Origin: Paracentrotus lividus | Taxonomy: Eukaryota > Echinodermata > Echinoidea > Camarodonta > Echinidae | Reading direction: 5' to 3' | Assembly: GCA_940671915.1 (NCBI GenBank) | Contig: CALNVZ010003435.1 | Coordinates: 4,633,498-4,697,497 of the forward strand | Length of the DNA: 64,000 nt | Shown here: in pieces, positions 24,601 through 38,000 of the stretch | Position numbering within the stretch: position 1 is the first letter of the stretch | Layout of the letters: every line of letters begins with the position of its first letter | The notes under the pieces: generated by a model | Databases searched by the model: none | What the model saw: only the letters and a program-made list of their open reading frames with translations | What the model was told of the DNA's origin: nothing | Made by a program: the position numbers and the translations under genes

Positions 24601-27600
24601 TATAACTATAAACATGGTAAACTTTAAATATATCGCCAATCCCAGTGTTTGTAAAGTGAACATAATTTTTATTGAAAATTCGAAATATGAACTATAGTGG
24701 TTATAATTTTTATTTTTATTAATTTTTGAAATATAATACAATTCATTCCACGCCCGTTACTCCAAAAAGATTGGCAGGTTAGTCAAGGGATGGTTTATCA
24801 CAGGTCCTATCTGTATGAAATTTTCGACTTGATATTCATCTCGACTTTTATCTTGCTTCTCCATAAGCACTTCTTCTGCTTAGAATTCGAGCTTATCGGT
24901 TTTTAAACGAATTTTTTTTACAGTCACGCTCAAAAACAATATAGTCGAACTTTTGGGGTACCCTAACGAAAATTGCCTTTTTTAGATGCACACCCATCTA
25001 TGAATTACTTTATTTCACATAAACAGTTCGTTTTGTATTACTTGAAAAAGCTTTGTAAATTGGAAATAAATGTAATTGAAATTCATATGAATTTTAGAAT
25101 GTTTTTTTGCCAAATTAAATCTTATAATCTTTCCGACAATCTTGCAAATGCCTTACAAAATTTTAATTGAACAAAATACGTTTGCAATCGGTCTGCGATC
25201 AATTACTATATTAGTTATTCAAGACCTACATAGATATAACAATTATTTACAACAGTGTGTTTCATGCTGAAAACATTTAACCCCACAAAAATCAGCAACA
25301 ATCACACCAACAAAATGGTTTTCTTGTCACGTTTATCTGGGGAGAGTTCATAATTAAGCGATTTGTATTGACGGTCTGGTGCCAAATTGATTCGAGCGTG
25401 ATTTCAACCCAAAGTTACAAAACCATGATTTGGGGTCAAGTATACAATTGATTATTCTAATCCTTGTTTAATTAACCGAGGGGTGTTGGAAAAATAGAGA
25501 GAGGTAATTAATTTCAGAACGTGCGGGTTCTATAGGAGATCATGAAGTCAACATTATACAAGAAGTTAAGTGGGTCAGAGCCGGAAATCTTGAAGAGCCT
25601 TTTGTCGACATTGCAGCGAGCAGAAAGACAAATTCATTTCGCTAAACTTGCAGGTATACCTTTTTTCATCCACTGAAACCTTCCCAATTATTGCTTCACT
25701 CACTGTTTGACGTTATTTTTGGCCAGGGATAAATAGTAGAGTGAGTTTGTTAGTAGATTGATAATTGTCTGCTGGCAATATTATCCCCAGCCCCTGCACG
25801 CACACGATTCATGCTCCCGGTGTCTCCGCAAATAATGGGGAAATCAAGTCCCTGTAGAACTTCTTTGTAACATCTTAATATCTTGTTATTTATTCAATAA
25901 ACAGAGCGTGCAAACGCCCTGTAGAATTCACTTTATCGACTCTTCAAAATGCAAGAAGGAAAACATTGCCAAGGCATCGATGCCTTTTCTTCTATCTTCT
26001 TCCTCTTTCGAAGGCATCATTATTAATTTTCTTGCACTGCTGAGTCTTATTTCTCTTGTTGTACGGCGCTGGAGGAGAGAAAGGAGAGCAAGTAGTTTTC
26101 CTGTTGGAAGCGAAGTGCAAATAACCGTTGCCGGCGGGCGATGGATCGGATATTTTGTTTCAAACTTTGCAGGCATGATATGGCGCGCAAATATCGGCAG
26201 CGATCTCTTCATTAAATTCTCGCTATGGTGGAGTTGAGGAATATTGATATTTGGACAGGAATACTGGTGCCCGCAGGCTACCAGTGCGTTCAGGGGGTAA
26301 AAACCAGTTTTTCGATCGCTCTCGACCGTCCACGCCACCATACATGAATTGCAGATATACAATTGCGTATTTGACCACGACATACATTCAGTAGAATGGC
26401 TAAAATGTGAGTTTTGATGTAGAAGTCAATATTGCACACGTACAATAAATTGTTCTCATTGTCATAGTATATTATCAAATTTCATATAAAAAGCAAAAAT
26501 CCAGTTTAAACGTTAATTATTTAGACCGTCAACCTTTGATAAAAGTTTTCTTTCATCATGTTTGCGTTCGAAAATATGATAAGTCGGTTTGTGAATGAAG
26601 TCTTTATTAATTAGAAATATTTCATGTTTGTGACAGCATGCCTTACAGTCAGATGAGATAAAACGCACACGTACTCAAACTCCTATACCCCGGGTGATAT
26701 GAGTTGGTCATACTTTTTGCCTTTCTTATTTGCCAGGAAATATCTTTCTGACTTGCATGATAGTGAAAGATAGATGCTTATGAGTAGGAGAAACTATCCC
26801 CTCCAGGCTTGAATATGCCCTCCCAGACTGGCCTGAAATAGCGCGCTACAATTGCCCTCGATGTACGCGCTCCTGTTAACACTCATCCTAGATTTAATTA
26901 AAGCCGGTTAGAGCAGGAGTAACACAAGCTTCTTCTATTGTTAAAAGGTACAAGCATTATCAAAGGAATCCGACAAGAAATGACAATCATCCCCGAGAAT
27001 ATTAGCAAGATGAGGAGATGCCGAGAAAAAGAGCGGGAAAATATATCATCATGATCATGAAATTGATATACAAGAGAGTTGTCTGCAATCCACAGAATTA
27101 TGTCAATGTAGAAATGTACCAAATCAATCTCTCCTTCTATCTCTTTGGAACATAAAGGTTTCCTCTGTGTCACATTGAATAAAAAAAAATAAAGCTTTAC
27201 ATAGAATTCTCAGATCATCTAAAATTCCAAGTAAGAAATATACATAATTACCTCAGACAAAAGGATTCTATTTTCGCCAATATTCATGAAAAAAGGAACT
27301 GGACTATTACACAAATAAATTGTTATAATCGTTATGTTCATAGGAGTGTGTATATTTTATGTGCCAATATGCACGTGTGGCATCCCGATGGATCTGTCAA
27401 ATGGTACGCATAGCACGAAAGAAAAAGAAATGTTAGCCAAATGTATAGGACACCATCCCCTGGAAAAGAACCCCAGGATAAGGTATACTAAGCATGGTAA
27501 GTGTTAGATATCGGGTTACGTGGTAACTTTCTTGCGGGATAGTTGTCCGGGGATCTAGTTGTTTGGGGTAATAGTCCGAGAACCCACGTTTTGATAAGGT

Positions 27601-30600
27601 TTGGAACATACCTGTAATTACGTATCTTACCTTATACTGAACAGCTTCAAGATAATCGGTGAAAGTACGAAGTCCTGCATGTTCTCGACCAACCTACCCA
27701 AAAAATAATAAATAAATAAAAACAATAAGAAAATCATGTCAAATTTATTTTATACAATGTGAAGTTACGTTTCTGCTTAATATTTACAAACAGTAATTAA
27801 ATGTCGCCATGTCGCCAAATATGTTTTATGGAAAATGAATCTATTGTATCTAATGGTTTCATGAACTGAGGGCTAGAAACGTTGGTAACTTTATCATACC
27901 GCTAATTACTCGCCCCTGTTATGAACCACTCACTATCTGTAACCATAATGCATGATATAAAGTAGGCCTAACTATATTTAAAAAGTCGTTGAACAATTCA
28001 CAAGAAACGCGAGTTGTTATCAATAGTTATTTTATACAATATATACAATACATAATATCCTGTGTTAAGACGCATAACATCAATAAAATGTATATTTTCA
28101 AGCTTAATTGTTTGATCAAAGCAATACACCCAAATACAAAGAAGTGAGTACTGGTGTATGCAACTAGAATGGTTGAGAAATCATAAATAATATCATTCAA
28201 TGTTCAACAATGATTCTTTTTCCCCCATTTTATATCGATGCAAAAATATTGGTCTTGATATAAAAACAAACCGTTGAGCATGTTGAAAGGTGTTCAGAAA
28301 ATAAATAATTTATTAGATGCATGACTTTAATTGGAATAGATGTTGATAAACGCGATTCGTTTTGTTGTTTTGTTTGTGTTTGTGTGTTTTTTTTCTTCAC
28401 CTCCTTAGACGCCCAAAAGTTTCTTTTACATTCGGTGAAGCAATAAATTGTAAGCATTGTATGAGATCATGTGAAGACTATCAATTGAATATCGAGAAGC
28501 TGGTGTACCTTCAACACTTTTTTTTCCTAAAAAAAATTACCTATCATGATTCATTCCATATGACATATAAACGAAAATAGATGCATCGAAACAATTCAGA
28601 CATGTAAATTTGAAATGAATCCGAGGACATAATCTATATTTTATCAATTCAAGGACGTAAGCTATTTTATCAGAGGCTTGAGCGATCTATCACCTTACTA
28701 TACGTAATAAGGTGATCAATTTAACTCATCATCGCACATGACCTATAATCGCTATTGTCTCCCAAGCAGAGAGTTCGAGGTATTAAACACAAGAAGACAA
28801 AGACTTCGTCATCGGCATGGTGTGAAATGACGATGTCGATGATCGCGAAGCATTGTGGGTTAATGAAACTGGGCAGAGCCGGAGGTCGTTACAGATCGGA
28901 GAAGGCGGGAACATGACGGGTCAGCGGCGGCGCTTTGCTCGGTGCCGAGATGAAAGAAGCCGCACGGAGGAGAAACGAGAACGAGAGGAAACAAACTCTA
29001 AATGAAGCAGATATCGAGGTAGAAATGATGGGTGAGATCTTATGGGCACGGTCACACCAGCGAAAATGACACCAAAGCGAAATCAGAACACACATGGCCG
29101 GATGGCCCAACGCAGTACAAACGAATGAAAATGTTGGTCCTTTATGCGCTCCTCACACAATGAGGAATATATGCCGATTTTTAACGTCAGTTATATATCC
29201 GTTGAATATGCCGTTCGGGTCCGTTTCATCCGTTACTTGACGTCAATGATCAGGTGTTGTCCGTCAAAGCAATCGCAAAAATTTGAGCATGCACACAAAA
29301 TAATTAATGTTAATGTAACAGATAAGACGGACATGTAAAGCATGTTTAACGGATATCAATCGATGGAATTAAAATTAAAAAAAAAAAGAAAAAAAAAAAA
29401 GAAAAAGATAACCAGCATACATTACTCAAAGTGTAAGATCCGCATAACGGATTAAGTTGTACCATCCGGCCATATGAGACAACGACATTAGTGGTCGATT
29501 CGCAATTTGTTCTGGGTCAGTCTGGCAATATGACAGGGATATCAAAATTGGAGTTTAGAAGGCGGATGAGCTATTAAAGACAAGAAGGTGCCGAACTATT
29601 GGCCCAAAATGATGCAATGAATATTTTTAAATAAGATTGCGGCTGTGTTTTAAACGGGGCTAATCATTATATTTCGTTGTTGGAAAAGGACTCACACAGG
29701 TTATTGGTATTTTATTATTGTCAGATTTTGCGGGTGAGAAAGTTCGATGTTTTGACGTTGGAAAGGGGTTCGGTTACGAATATTATACAATGATGACGTC
29801 ATAATGAAGTATTGATGACAGTTGTCAAGTGATTGATATGTAGAATAATGAAACTGTGACTTCATACATTGACCCTTGCACACTTGCTAGTAGGTGCACT
29901 ATTGCTTTGTTTTGTTGATCGGGGTGAACAAAGAAGAACACAACATTTTGAATAATTTCTTTCATTCATTCATCAAGTAGGTTATTATTTAAAAAAAAAA
30001 CTCTTCAAAAAGTCCGAAGACGAACCGTAAGAGTTCACCAATAAACAAAAAATAAAGAATTAAAAATAGCTACACGTAAAGAAAAATAAAAGGTCACCCC
30101 CTCCCCCGCCCCCCCAAAAAAAAAAAATAGAAAAAGATACATAAACTAAACTTATTTACATCGACCAGGTTTATCAATGGGAACCGAACACTTTTCTCTG
30201 GGTAGCTTGTCAATTTTTTGTCTTGGATTATAAAGCAGGGGTATAATGTTATCAATGCTTTGAACCATAAAGTATACAGCGCTTTATAATTTCAAATATT
30301 CTTATTATTAATACTATCGTTATTATTGTTGAATATGTTCATACAATTCAAGCTTTTAAATTGGGAATTCAGAATTTGTGTCCTGCAAGGTTTATTTGCT
30401 AATACCTTCGTTACATTAAAAAGGGAGCAAGAACTAGGTAATTGGCGTCACTTTCCGAATAAAACAAAAACAAAACAAGAAAAAGTATTTGAATAAAATG
30501 AAGAGCGACCCAAGTTTGAAAATTGAAATACGAAGCTTATACTGTCTTGTGTGGTGCCTGAAAAGTAATTCTGTAGAGCACGAAACGGATTTACACAAGT

Positions 30601-33600
30601 GGAGAAAAATGGCGTCGAGTCATTCTTGTTCTTTTTGTGTGTTTCCTTTGTTGTAATTCAATTCATGTGTTTATCAATAGAAACATTAAAGTCTGGCATG
30701 GTTTCATGAATACATTTTATTAACCGCAAACTAAAATTGAACGTTCAATCACTATAATTTAAATCAATCCGTTGAAAGGGATTAATTTCGACGAGTGAAT
30801 AAAAAATTTCTGTATTAAACATAAAAAATTTCTGTATTAAACATGTTAAATACTTTTTACCAATGCACGTGCCACCCAGAAACATTCTCAAAAAAATATT
30901 CATGACTTGTTTAACTTCGTTTTGGTATCCATTTTCACCACAGTGCACCAATTTTTAGTAGTCATGATACGTGTAGCAATAAAATGTCATGACAATAGTA
31001 GATTTAACTTCTAATCCAATATTCTGAAACCACAGAATATTGCTTCATTTTTTGCTATTGTTGGCGGGATATTTTAGCTGGGCAATGAGCTTTTATCACC
31101 GACGGACGGGGGGCAGGGATTAATATGACACGCTTGTGGCTTCCAATAGCCAGGGGCGGGGCGGTGGCCTGAAAATTAGGCATTTCTCTTGATTCCGTGA
31201 ATGTTGTGAAGAGATGAATGGAATGATTTGTTCAAGTGGTGATTCATTAAGAAATGAAAGATGATGCTTTGCTCATCCACGTGTTGGCTCGTGGAAGGGT
31301 AATTTGCATCCCGATGAAGTAGGACTGATAGAAATGCTGCAACGATGATCTGATGAGAGTTTACTGGATATTGCAAATCTCTTGTTTTGCAGCAGATACC
31401 ATCTTCTCCCCCTCTGCAATCACATTTTAAGTTTAAGTTATTACTTTTCGGAATAAGAAAAACACACGAAAAACCGACCCTCCGGCTATGGATGAACTTT
31501 TATATTTGATAAAGGTTTGGACAAATAATAACTTCTTAATCAATGGGGATCGAAGAAAGTTAAGAAATGTTTCAATTCGTTAGAATACGCCATCCTCGGA
31601 TAATTTTGTGTCAATTTCTTATGTTTGTCTGTTTTACTCTCACGCATGTGGAATTAAAGTGTGCCCTCGATTATGAAGCCCTATTATCCGGAGAATTATT
31701 GCAAATAAGTATTCTAATAAAAGGTCTTCAATAATATGTTTGCGGTTAAAGATTGTCCCTGTATAACTGTATAAACAGAGAGCAACTTTTTTTTAATTGT
31801 AAAGGGATGAAATCAACAAGAAATTAAAAAGAGAATTTATTGACCTTATTTTAATTATGCCTGCATGTTTACGGTTAAATTGACTATACCTGTATAGAGA
31901 GAAACAATTTTTTTTTAAATTTTACATTTTAAAAGGAGGAAATCAGTAAACAGTTTGAACAAATTCCTTGACCTAGTAGGGATTTGCTATGTTCTTACGT
32001 TTACAATTAAAATAATTATACCTGTATAAAGAAAAGGAAATATAATTGTTATTTGGGTACTATAAAATAATGGAATCAATAAACAGATTACAATTATTTC
32101 TTGACCTAGTATAATCAAACCCGTAAGTTTTAAAAATGATAAAACCTGTATAAAAAGGGCAATATTCTTGTAAGCTGTGAACTTTAATTGAATAAAATCA
32201 ATAAACAGACTGAAATAATTTCTTGACCTAGTAGTATGGATGAACTTTGTCCGTACGTTTCCATTAAAAATAACCATACCTGTATAAGAAAAGGGCAATA
32301 TACTCTTGCTAAATTAATGAAATAAATAAACAGATTGATATAATTTCTTGACCTAGCATTAATTAATTATGCCCGTAAGTTTTTAAAAATTGTCATACCT
32401 GTATAAAGAGAGCTATAATGGCTATACCATGTGGTTTCCCCATCGCTTCTTCAAGAGTACTGTAGGTTGAACTGTTCCAATGAATTAGATGAAGCTAAAA
32501 AAAAAGGGGGGGGGGAGGAAAGAAAAAGAAACACAAAGCAAAACGGTAATTCCATTAACTACAACAAAACAAACAAACAAACAAACAAAAACACACTGTT
32601 GCTATAATTTACAAAAACATAACATAAACATCATTATTGATATTGTCCTGTGCCATGGACGTGAAACTTCTTTTGATCAAAAAAGATGAAACACTTAAAA
32701 CTAAATTCTTTTTTTTTTTTAATCGATAACATTGTATTAACAAAGTACTGCTGTTCTCAAATGAAAATTGTTTTGAAGTTTAAGCATGCAACAATTTACC
32801 TTTAACATCGATCCCATTACATGTTACTCCAGAAATGAAACAATTTTGTTATCTAGGTCATCGATTAGTTTTGTTTTTGTTCAATTTTCATTTGCATAAT
32901 TTGCCCAGCTTATGATAAAACAAATTAAAATGATATTAATTAAAACAAAAATCAATGGCGTACGTTGAAAAATAAACGTGTATAGAAATGAAACAATGCG
33001 CGTTTGTTGATGTAGGCCTATACAGAAATTTAACGATTTGCTTCTCATTTTTCTTTTCTTAATAACAAAAAATCTTTAAAAAATAAAAAATAAAATAAAA
33101 AATAAAAATCGTATATAAATATTGATCAACAGGAATATACAATCTTCATGAACGGGACAAAACGCTTTGTTGATTTTCTTTACATGTCGCCACCCGCCAG
33201 CCATATAAAAAATGGAAGTATATTGACTATTGTGGATCATTAGCTGTATACTTTTCTGTGGATTTGTTCGAATGTGGCCATCAAATCAGTCTATTATATT
33301 GAGATGTGATAAACATATTCTATTCATTGACAATTGGCAACCTTGTAAACATAATGAATTTAAATCGTTCGTCTAAATCGCCTGGATTTTAGTATCACTG
33401 TCAAATCTTTTCAACGACAATAGACAAATCGGTTTTGAATCGTGTTTTATATTGGTTTGTTTCGCGTGTGATGGCAGAACGATAATTGCTTCCATTCTTC
33501 TCTAAATTCTAACTGTGTAGGGGATATTGTCACGAGCACAATGGAAAGATAACCCAAAGAGAATCATCGTGGAATATGAAAATAATTGATGCAGAATTAT

Positions 33601-34983
33601 ACCCCCTTCATAGTTTGCTATTCCGGTTTGTTCTTTTATACGGCACAGATCCACCTAGACCCCGTCCCTGGTTATAGATTTATCGAGATCTATCCCGCGC
33701 TTTTCTCCACGGCTATCGATTCACATCCGGTAGCCTGTCATATCGTCTGCTCAATACAATACGATCAAAAGCGAGGTTTGTATGATGAATGAGCCGCCCA
33801 TAAAACACCAAGTCTATTGAGCATGCAATAATAATCGGGAGGAAATTACAGATTATTGAGCAATAGATTGGGCGATTTCATTTTTCTTTTCTTCCCGATA
33901 TCAAATGAAATTAAACGATGAATGCTTTGGCCTGTCAATCAAGCAATGAAACAAATAGCTAAACGTGGGACGAATCAGCGCTGAAACACAAACGTTTCTT
34001 TTTTTTATGTATTTCTAACCATTTTTAACTTAGCATCCCTTCAGGAATGATACAAACGATTTTCAGTCAATAAATGGAAGAGGATTTAGCATGTCAGACT
34101 TAATGTTTAGCGCAGCAAGAAGAAATTCAAGGCCGGATCTACAGCGTAATAGCTGTAATTATTACTGGATTCATTGAAGCATTAGCCAGAGATCCTGTTG
34201 ATGCCTGTTAGATGGGAGAGAGATCTAAGAGAAAGCTTTGAGGGGATGCTAAGATGGGCAGACGCCATGAAAGTGGTCATTTATGGCCGATATCAAATCA
34301 AAATTAATCAAGACGAGACGGGGAAACTAAGTTGGGATGATTTTAGGTCATCAAAAGCAGCCTTAAAAGAAGCCTGTTTATTTCTTAAAGGGTTTTTGAT
34401 TTCGCTATATTAGTGCGGTTGCAAGATAATATTCATAAAAGCGATTATAAAAGTGCAGTAGCAATGGAATTTGATTTCCCAAATTAAACGCATTGATTCA
34501 TGGCTATAAAAGGCTTTCAGTAAAGCTTGTTAAAAGAAAAGAAAAGATATAAACTCAATAATATCGTATCTCAAAAAGTAATATAAAAAATGTAATATAT
34601 ATTGCAAATTTATAATTTGTGAGGCAGTTATGAAATTGATAATCAAACTATTTGATTTGGTTGATAACTGTCTCTTTCATTTTGTCAAGAAGAGTAAAAT
34701 GATATTAAAGATATAATATGACAGCATTATGACACAGTCTACATTGTTTTATTGGCTAAACAAGAAGAAAGACTAGAATCACATTATATTGCATACGTAT
34801 TTGTGAAAATGTGCGATGATTTTATTTTTTAAATTTATTTATGTGTACATCATATGCATAAAATAAGTAATACTTAAATTCGGTAAAGAATTTGTATATG
34901 TTAGTGTCGATACAATTTGTTTTATTAAAACTGTGAAAATGAACGAGAAATAAATGCATATAGGGAATATACGGGTTGACATG

Positions 34984-35032
<49 letters not shown>

Positions 35033-38000
35033 ATCTAAGAGTTTTGGGTGTGAGTATAGGCACGAATCATGTAAATGGGTGAAAAAGAAAGGGAGGGGAG
35101 AGAAAGAGAGAAAGAGGGAGAGAGACCTGGAAGAGAGAGAGGATGAGATGATGAGAGGGGGTTGGAGAAAGTTTAGGGATGAAGAAAGGCAGAGAAAAGG
35201 TTAACCAAGTTTGCTATGTTAACAAAATTGTTAAAATCAGTATTCGACATTAACTATTCGGCTCCAATGCGTTTGAAGGTTGGAATCTTAATTTGATAAA
35301 AATGATTTGTGGAAAAGCATACTAGTAATAAATTTGATTTCCTTTGGAGTTGAGCTTATCCTCTGGATGTACCCTCATCCACCCCCCCCCTAATTTTTTT
35401 TACCATTGTGCTAAATGTCTTGATCGTAAACGTCGCGTGTTGGTTCAAATGATTGAACGAAAGTTGTATAACTAGCCTTCCTCTCCACATTAGTTACGCC
35501 GTTTGTGTACTTTATCAATTTGTCTCTCTAAATAAATTCTTGGTACTAAAGTTAAACAAAAATGAGCACATCCGAGCGAGCGAGCGAGAATCCCGATCGA
35601 GTCGTCAGCGAATGAGTCGCCTGAAGGTACGGGGTGGATGAGGTGTACTGATGAATCGATGTCCGTACCAACTGGCGCCTCGAATCGGGGGAAACAAACG
35701 ATCGTCAAACAACAGCGGTGATTGGGAACATCAACTTGCAAATGTCTTACTCACACACGCATCGAATTTATGACATGATAAAGAGGGATAGTTTTGCAAG
35801 GTGGAAATAACATCGACCAGAGTTCGGAAAGGGGAAGAAAAACAGAGTGTCACAGACAAGCCCGAATATCACCGATCACAAGTTGATTTGTTCGGGCGAC
35901 ATTGCGGGTCAGGGATGGAAGATCAGAAAGGATATAAGAAGATGAATGAAAACCAATATCATCCAACAATAACCTATGATTTAGGGTCGGGACATTAACA
36001 CACCACCATTTCAGATAATTTTCTCGAATGAGTCAGTGCATCGTTGATATTATAGTGATGTCAGAAGAGTCATCTGAGTTCGTGAGAAATAAAACCACAT
36101 AATTATATTTGATGAGGCTTTGTTCAACTGACTTTTACACATTTTTCGTGGACTGAAAATAGATAAATTAAGAATCTACTCTGCTTTTTTATTTTTTATT
36201 TATTTTTATTTTTTTTATATAGATAACAATTCGCTAAACTATTTCAAAATTGTTATTTCGATCATTCGAATAGAATAACACACAAATCAAAATGAGAATA
36301 CATTGCAAATAAACATGGGAAACAAAATAACTTTAGCGCATAAACTTTGTAGAAATCGTATTCAAATGCTTTATCTTATTTTATTTTTTTAAACAGTATC
36401 ATATTTTGCTATATAGTACAAAAAATGACGTCAACTAAATCGACAGCATTTTACGTACATAAATTATCTAATCCTTTCAGGAAATTTCAGAAAAAAGGTT
36501 GTATTTTTTCGTACTTTTCACAAAAGAAAAACACATTTTTTCTTTCTTTTGTTTTCAAATCAGTTCTCTAAATGGTTCTTTAAATTTCAAGCTGCAATTT
36601 ATTCGCTCTTTCGAGCTGAAACAGGTTTCTAATTAGGAAATTAGAAATTAGATTAGACCCCAGTGATTATAAATCACTCCCAAGTTTCTCGTCGATGAAT
36701 TATTCTAATATTCAATAGCGTTTGTCATTCAAACTATTTATTAATACGTAATTAATAGCACCACTAGTTTGATTAAATTGACATAGCACTTTAAAAGAGC
36801 GCCAACATCGTCGCGTACAAACACTGGTCCTCTCTTTCTCAAATGAATCCCCACTCAATTATGAAAATACCCGACCCTCATACCGACTCGTCGTTTGACT
36901 GGTCGGGGTAATTGTGTTACGATTCTAAACACTTTCAAGGACCAGACGTCCTCAAGTTTAATTTTCAGAAATCATCTGCAAACAAATCACGTTTCTTCCT
37001 TCATTTTTTTTTTCTTTTTCGATTCTTTTTACGCTGTGGTGCGGGGGGGGCGCGATGAAGTTTTCGAGATGCGTTAAAGCCCTCAATATTCTCAGAGATA
37101 AGGTACTTTGACGAATTATGTGTGAATTCGGGTAGTGAGTTGTATGTGAAAACCCTATCCATGCCCCCATTACTATTTCAATTCTTACTTTTTGAACTCT
37201 TTCTGTTTTTACTTTTTTCTTTCCTTTTCCGTCTTTGTTTTCATTCGATTTCACGTTATCTTTGCAGAATTACCAAGCCATCAATTATTCTAAATACACT
37301 GTGGAATACAGCAAGTGTATTCCACAGTGTGATGCTTGTCCTTATATTCTTTATCTGTGACAGTTTTTGTGTGAAATATAAAGATGAACCCTCCAGATAA
37401 TTCAGATATTATTTCGAAAGAAAGAAAATTCTAAATACATTTGAATTTATAGTGCCATGATTGAACAATAATTACCTGCTGTTGAGATACGTCTATGGAT
37501 TTTGCGACGTATACAGTGCGTCCCAAAAAGAACTGTACACTTTTCAAATGGCTATCAAATAAAAAATATATGATTCTTGGGTAAAAGGTTTATATATATG
37601 TATATAAAGTTCATATCCTCACCTATCATTATGACACAAAAAATTCCGAAAATAATGCATTCTTCAATGAACAATGTTCACTTTTGTGAAGGACATAAAA
37701 ATTAGCCTGCGCAGGAATTCGCTATTCATTTATCACCTTTGTATGGCACGCCATTATGGATTCAACTAATAGTGGAATAAATCCGCTAACAGAGTGAAAG
37801 ATATACCGAAAGTCAGACAAGTAAATTCAATCAATATTATGCAAAAATGTATTTTTCACCTTTTTGTTATCATATCATTGATTTTTACTTTGACTTCATT
37901 TTATTTTTGTCTTTGTTTGCCGATTTATTCATTATTAGTTAAATCCCTAATGGCGTGCCATACAAATGTGATAAATGAATACAGAATTCCTGCGCATGCT

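Larger units (their letters stand above)
17307..27630 (-). other. CA8 intron 5
   Basis: The 10.3-kb intron holds the 195-bp tandem repeats, the foldback element, the A48 run, a MITE relative at 22.7-23.0 kb, the first-exon-like segment at 23.1 kb and a palindrome at 24.5 kb. The rest is AT-rich with no recognised gene. Confidence 0.8.

Noticed and set aside
25928-26383. A 151-codon minus-strand frame in CA8 intron 5
   Set aside because: No domain recognised; residue make-up is not distinctive and no splice context supports it.
27520-27590. GTTGTCCGGGG-like phrases resembling the foldback unit
   Set aside because: Only two or three loose units, with no array or inverted partner.
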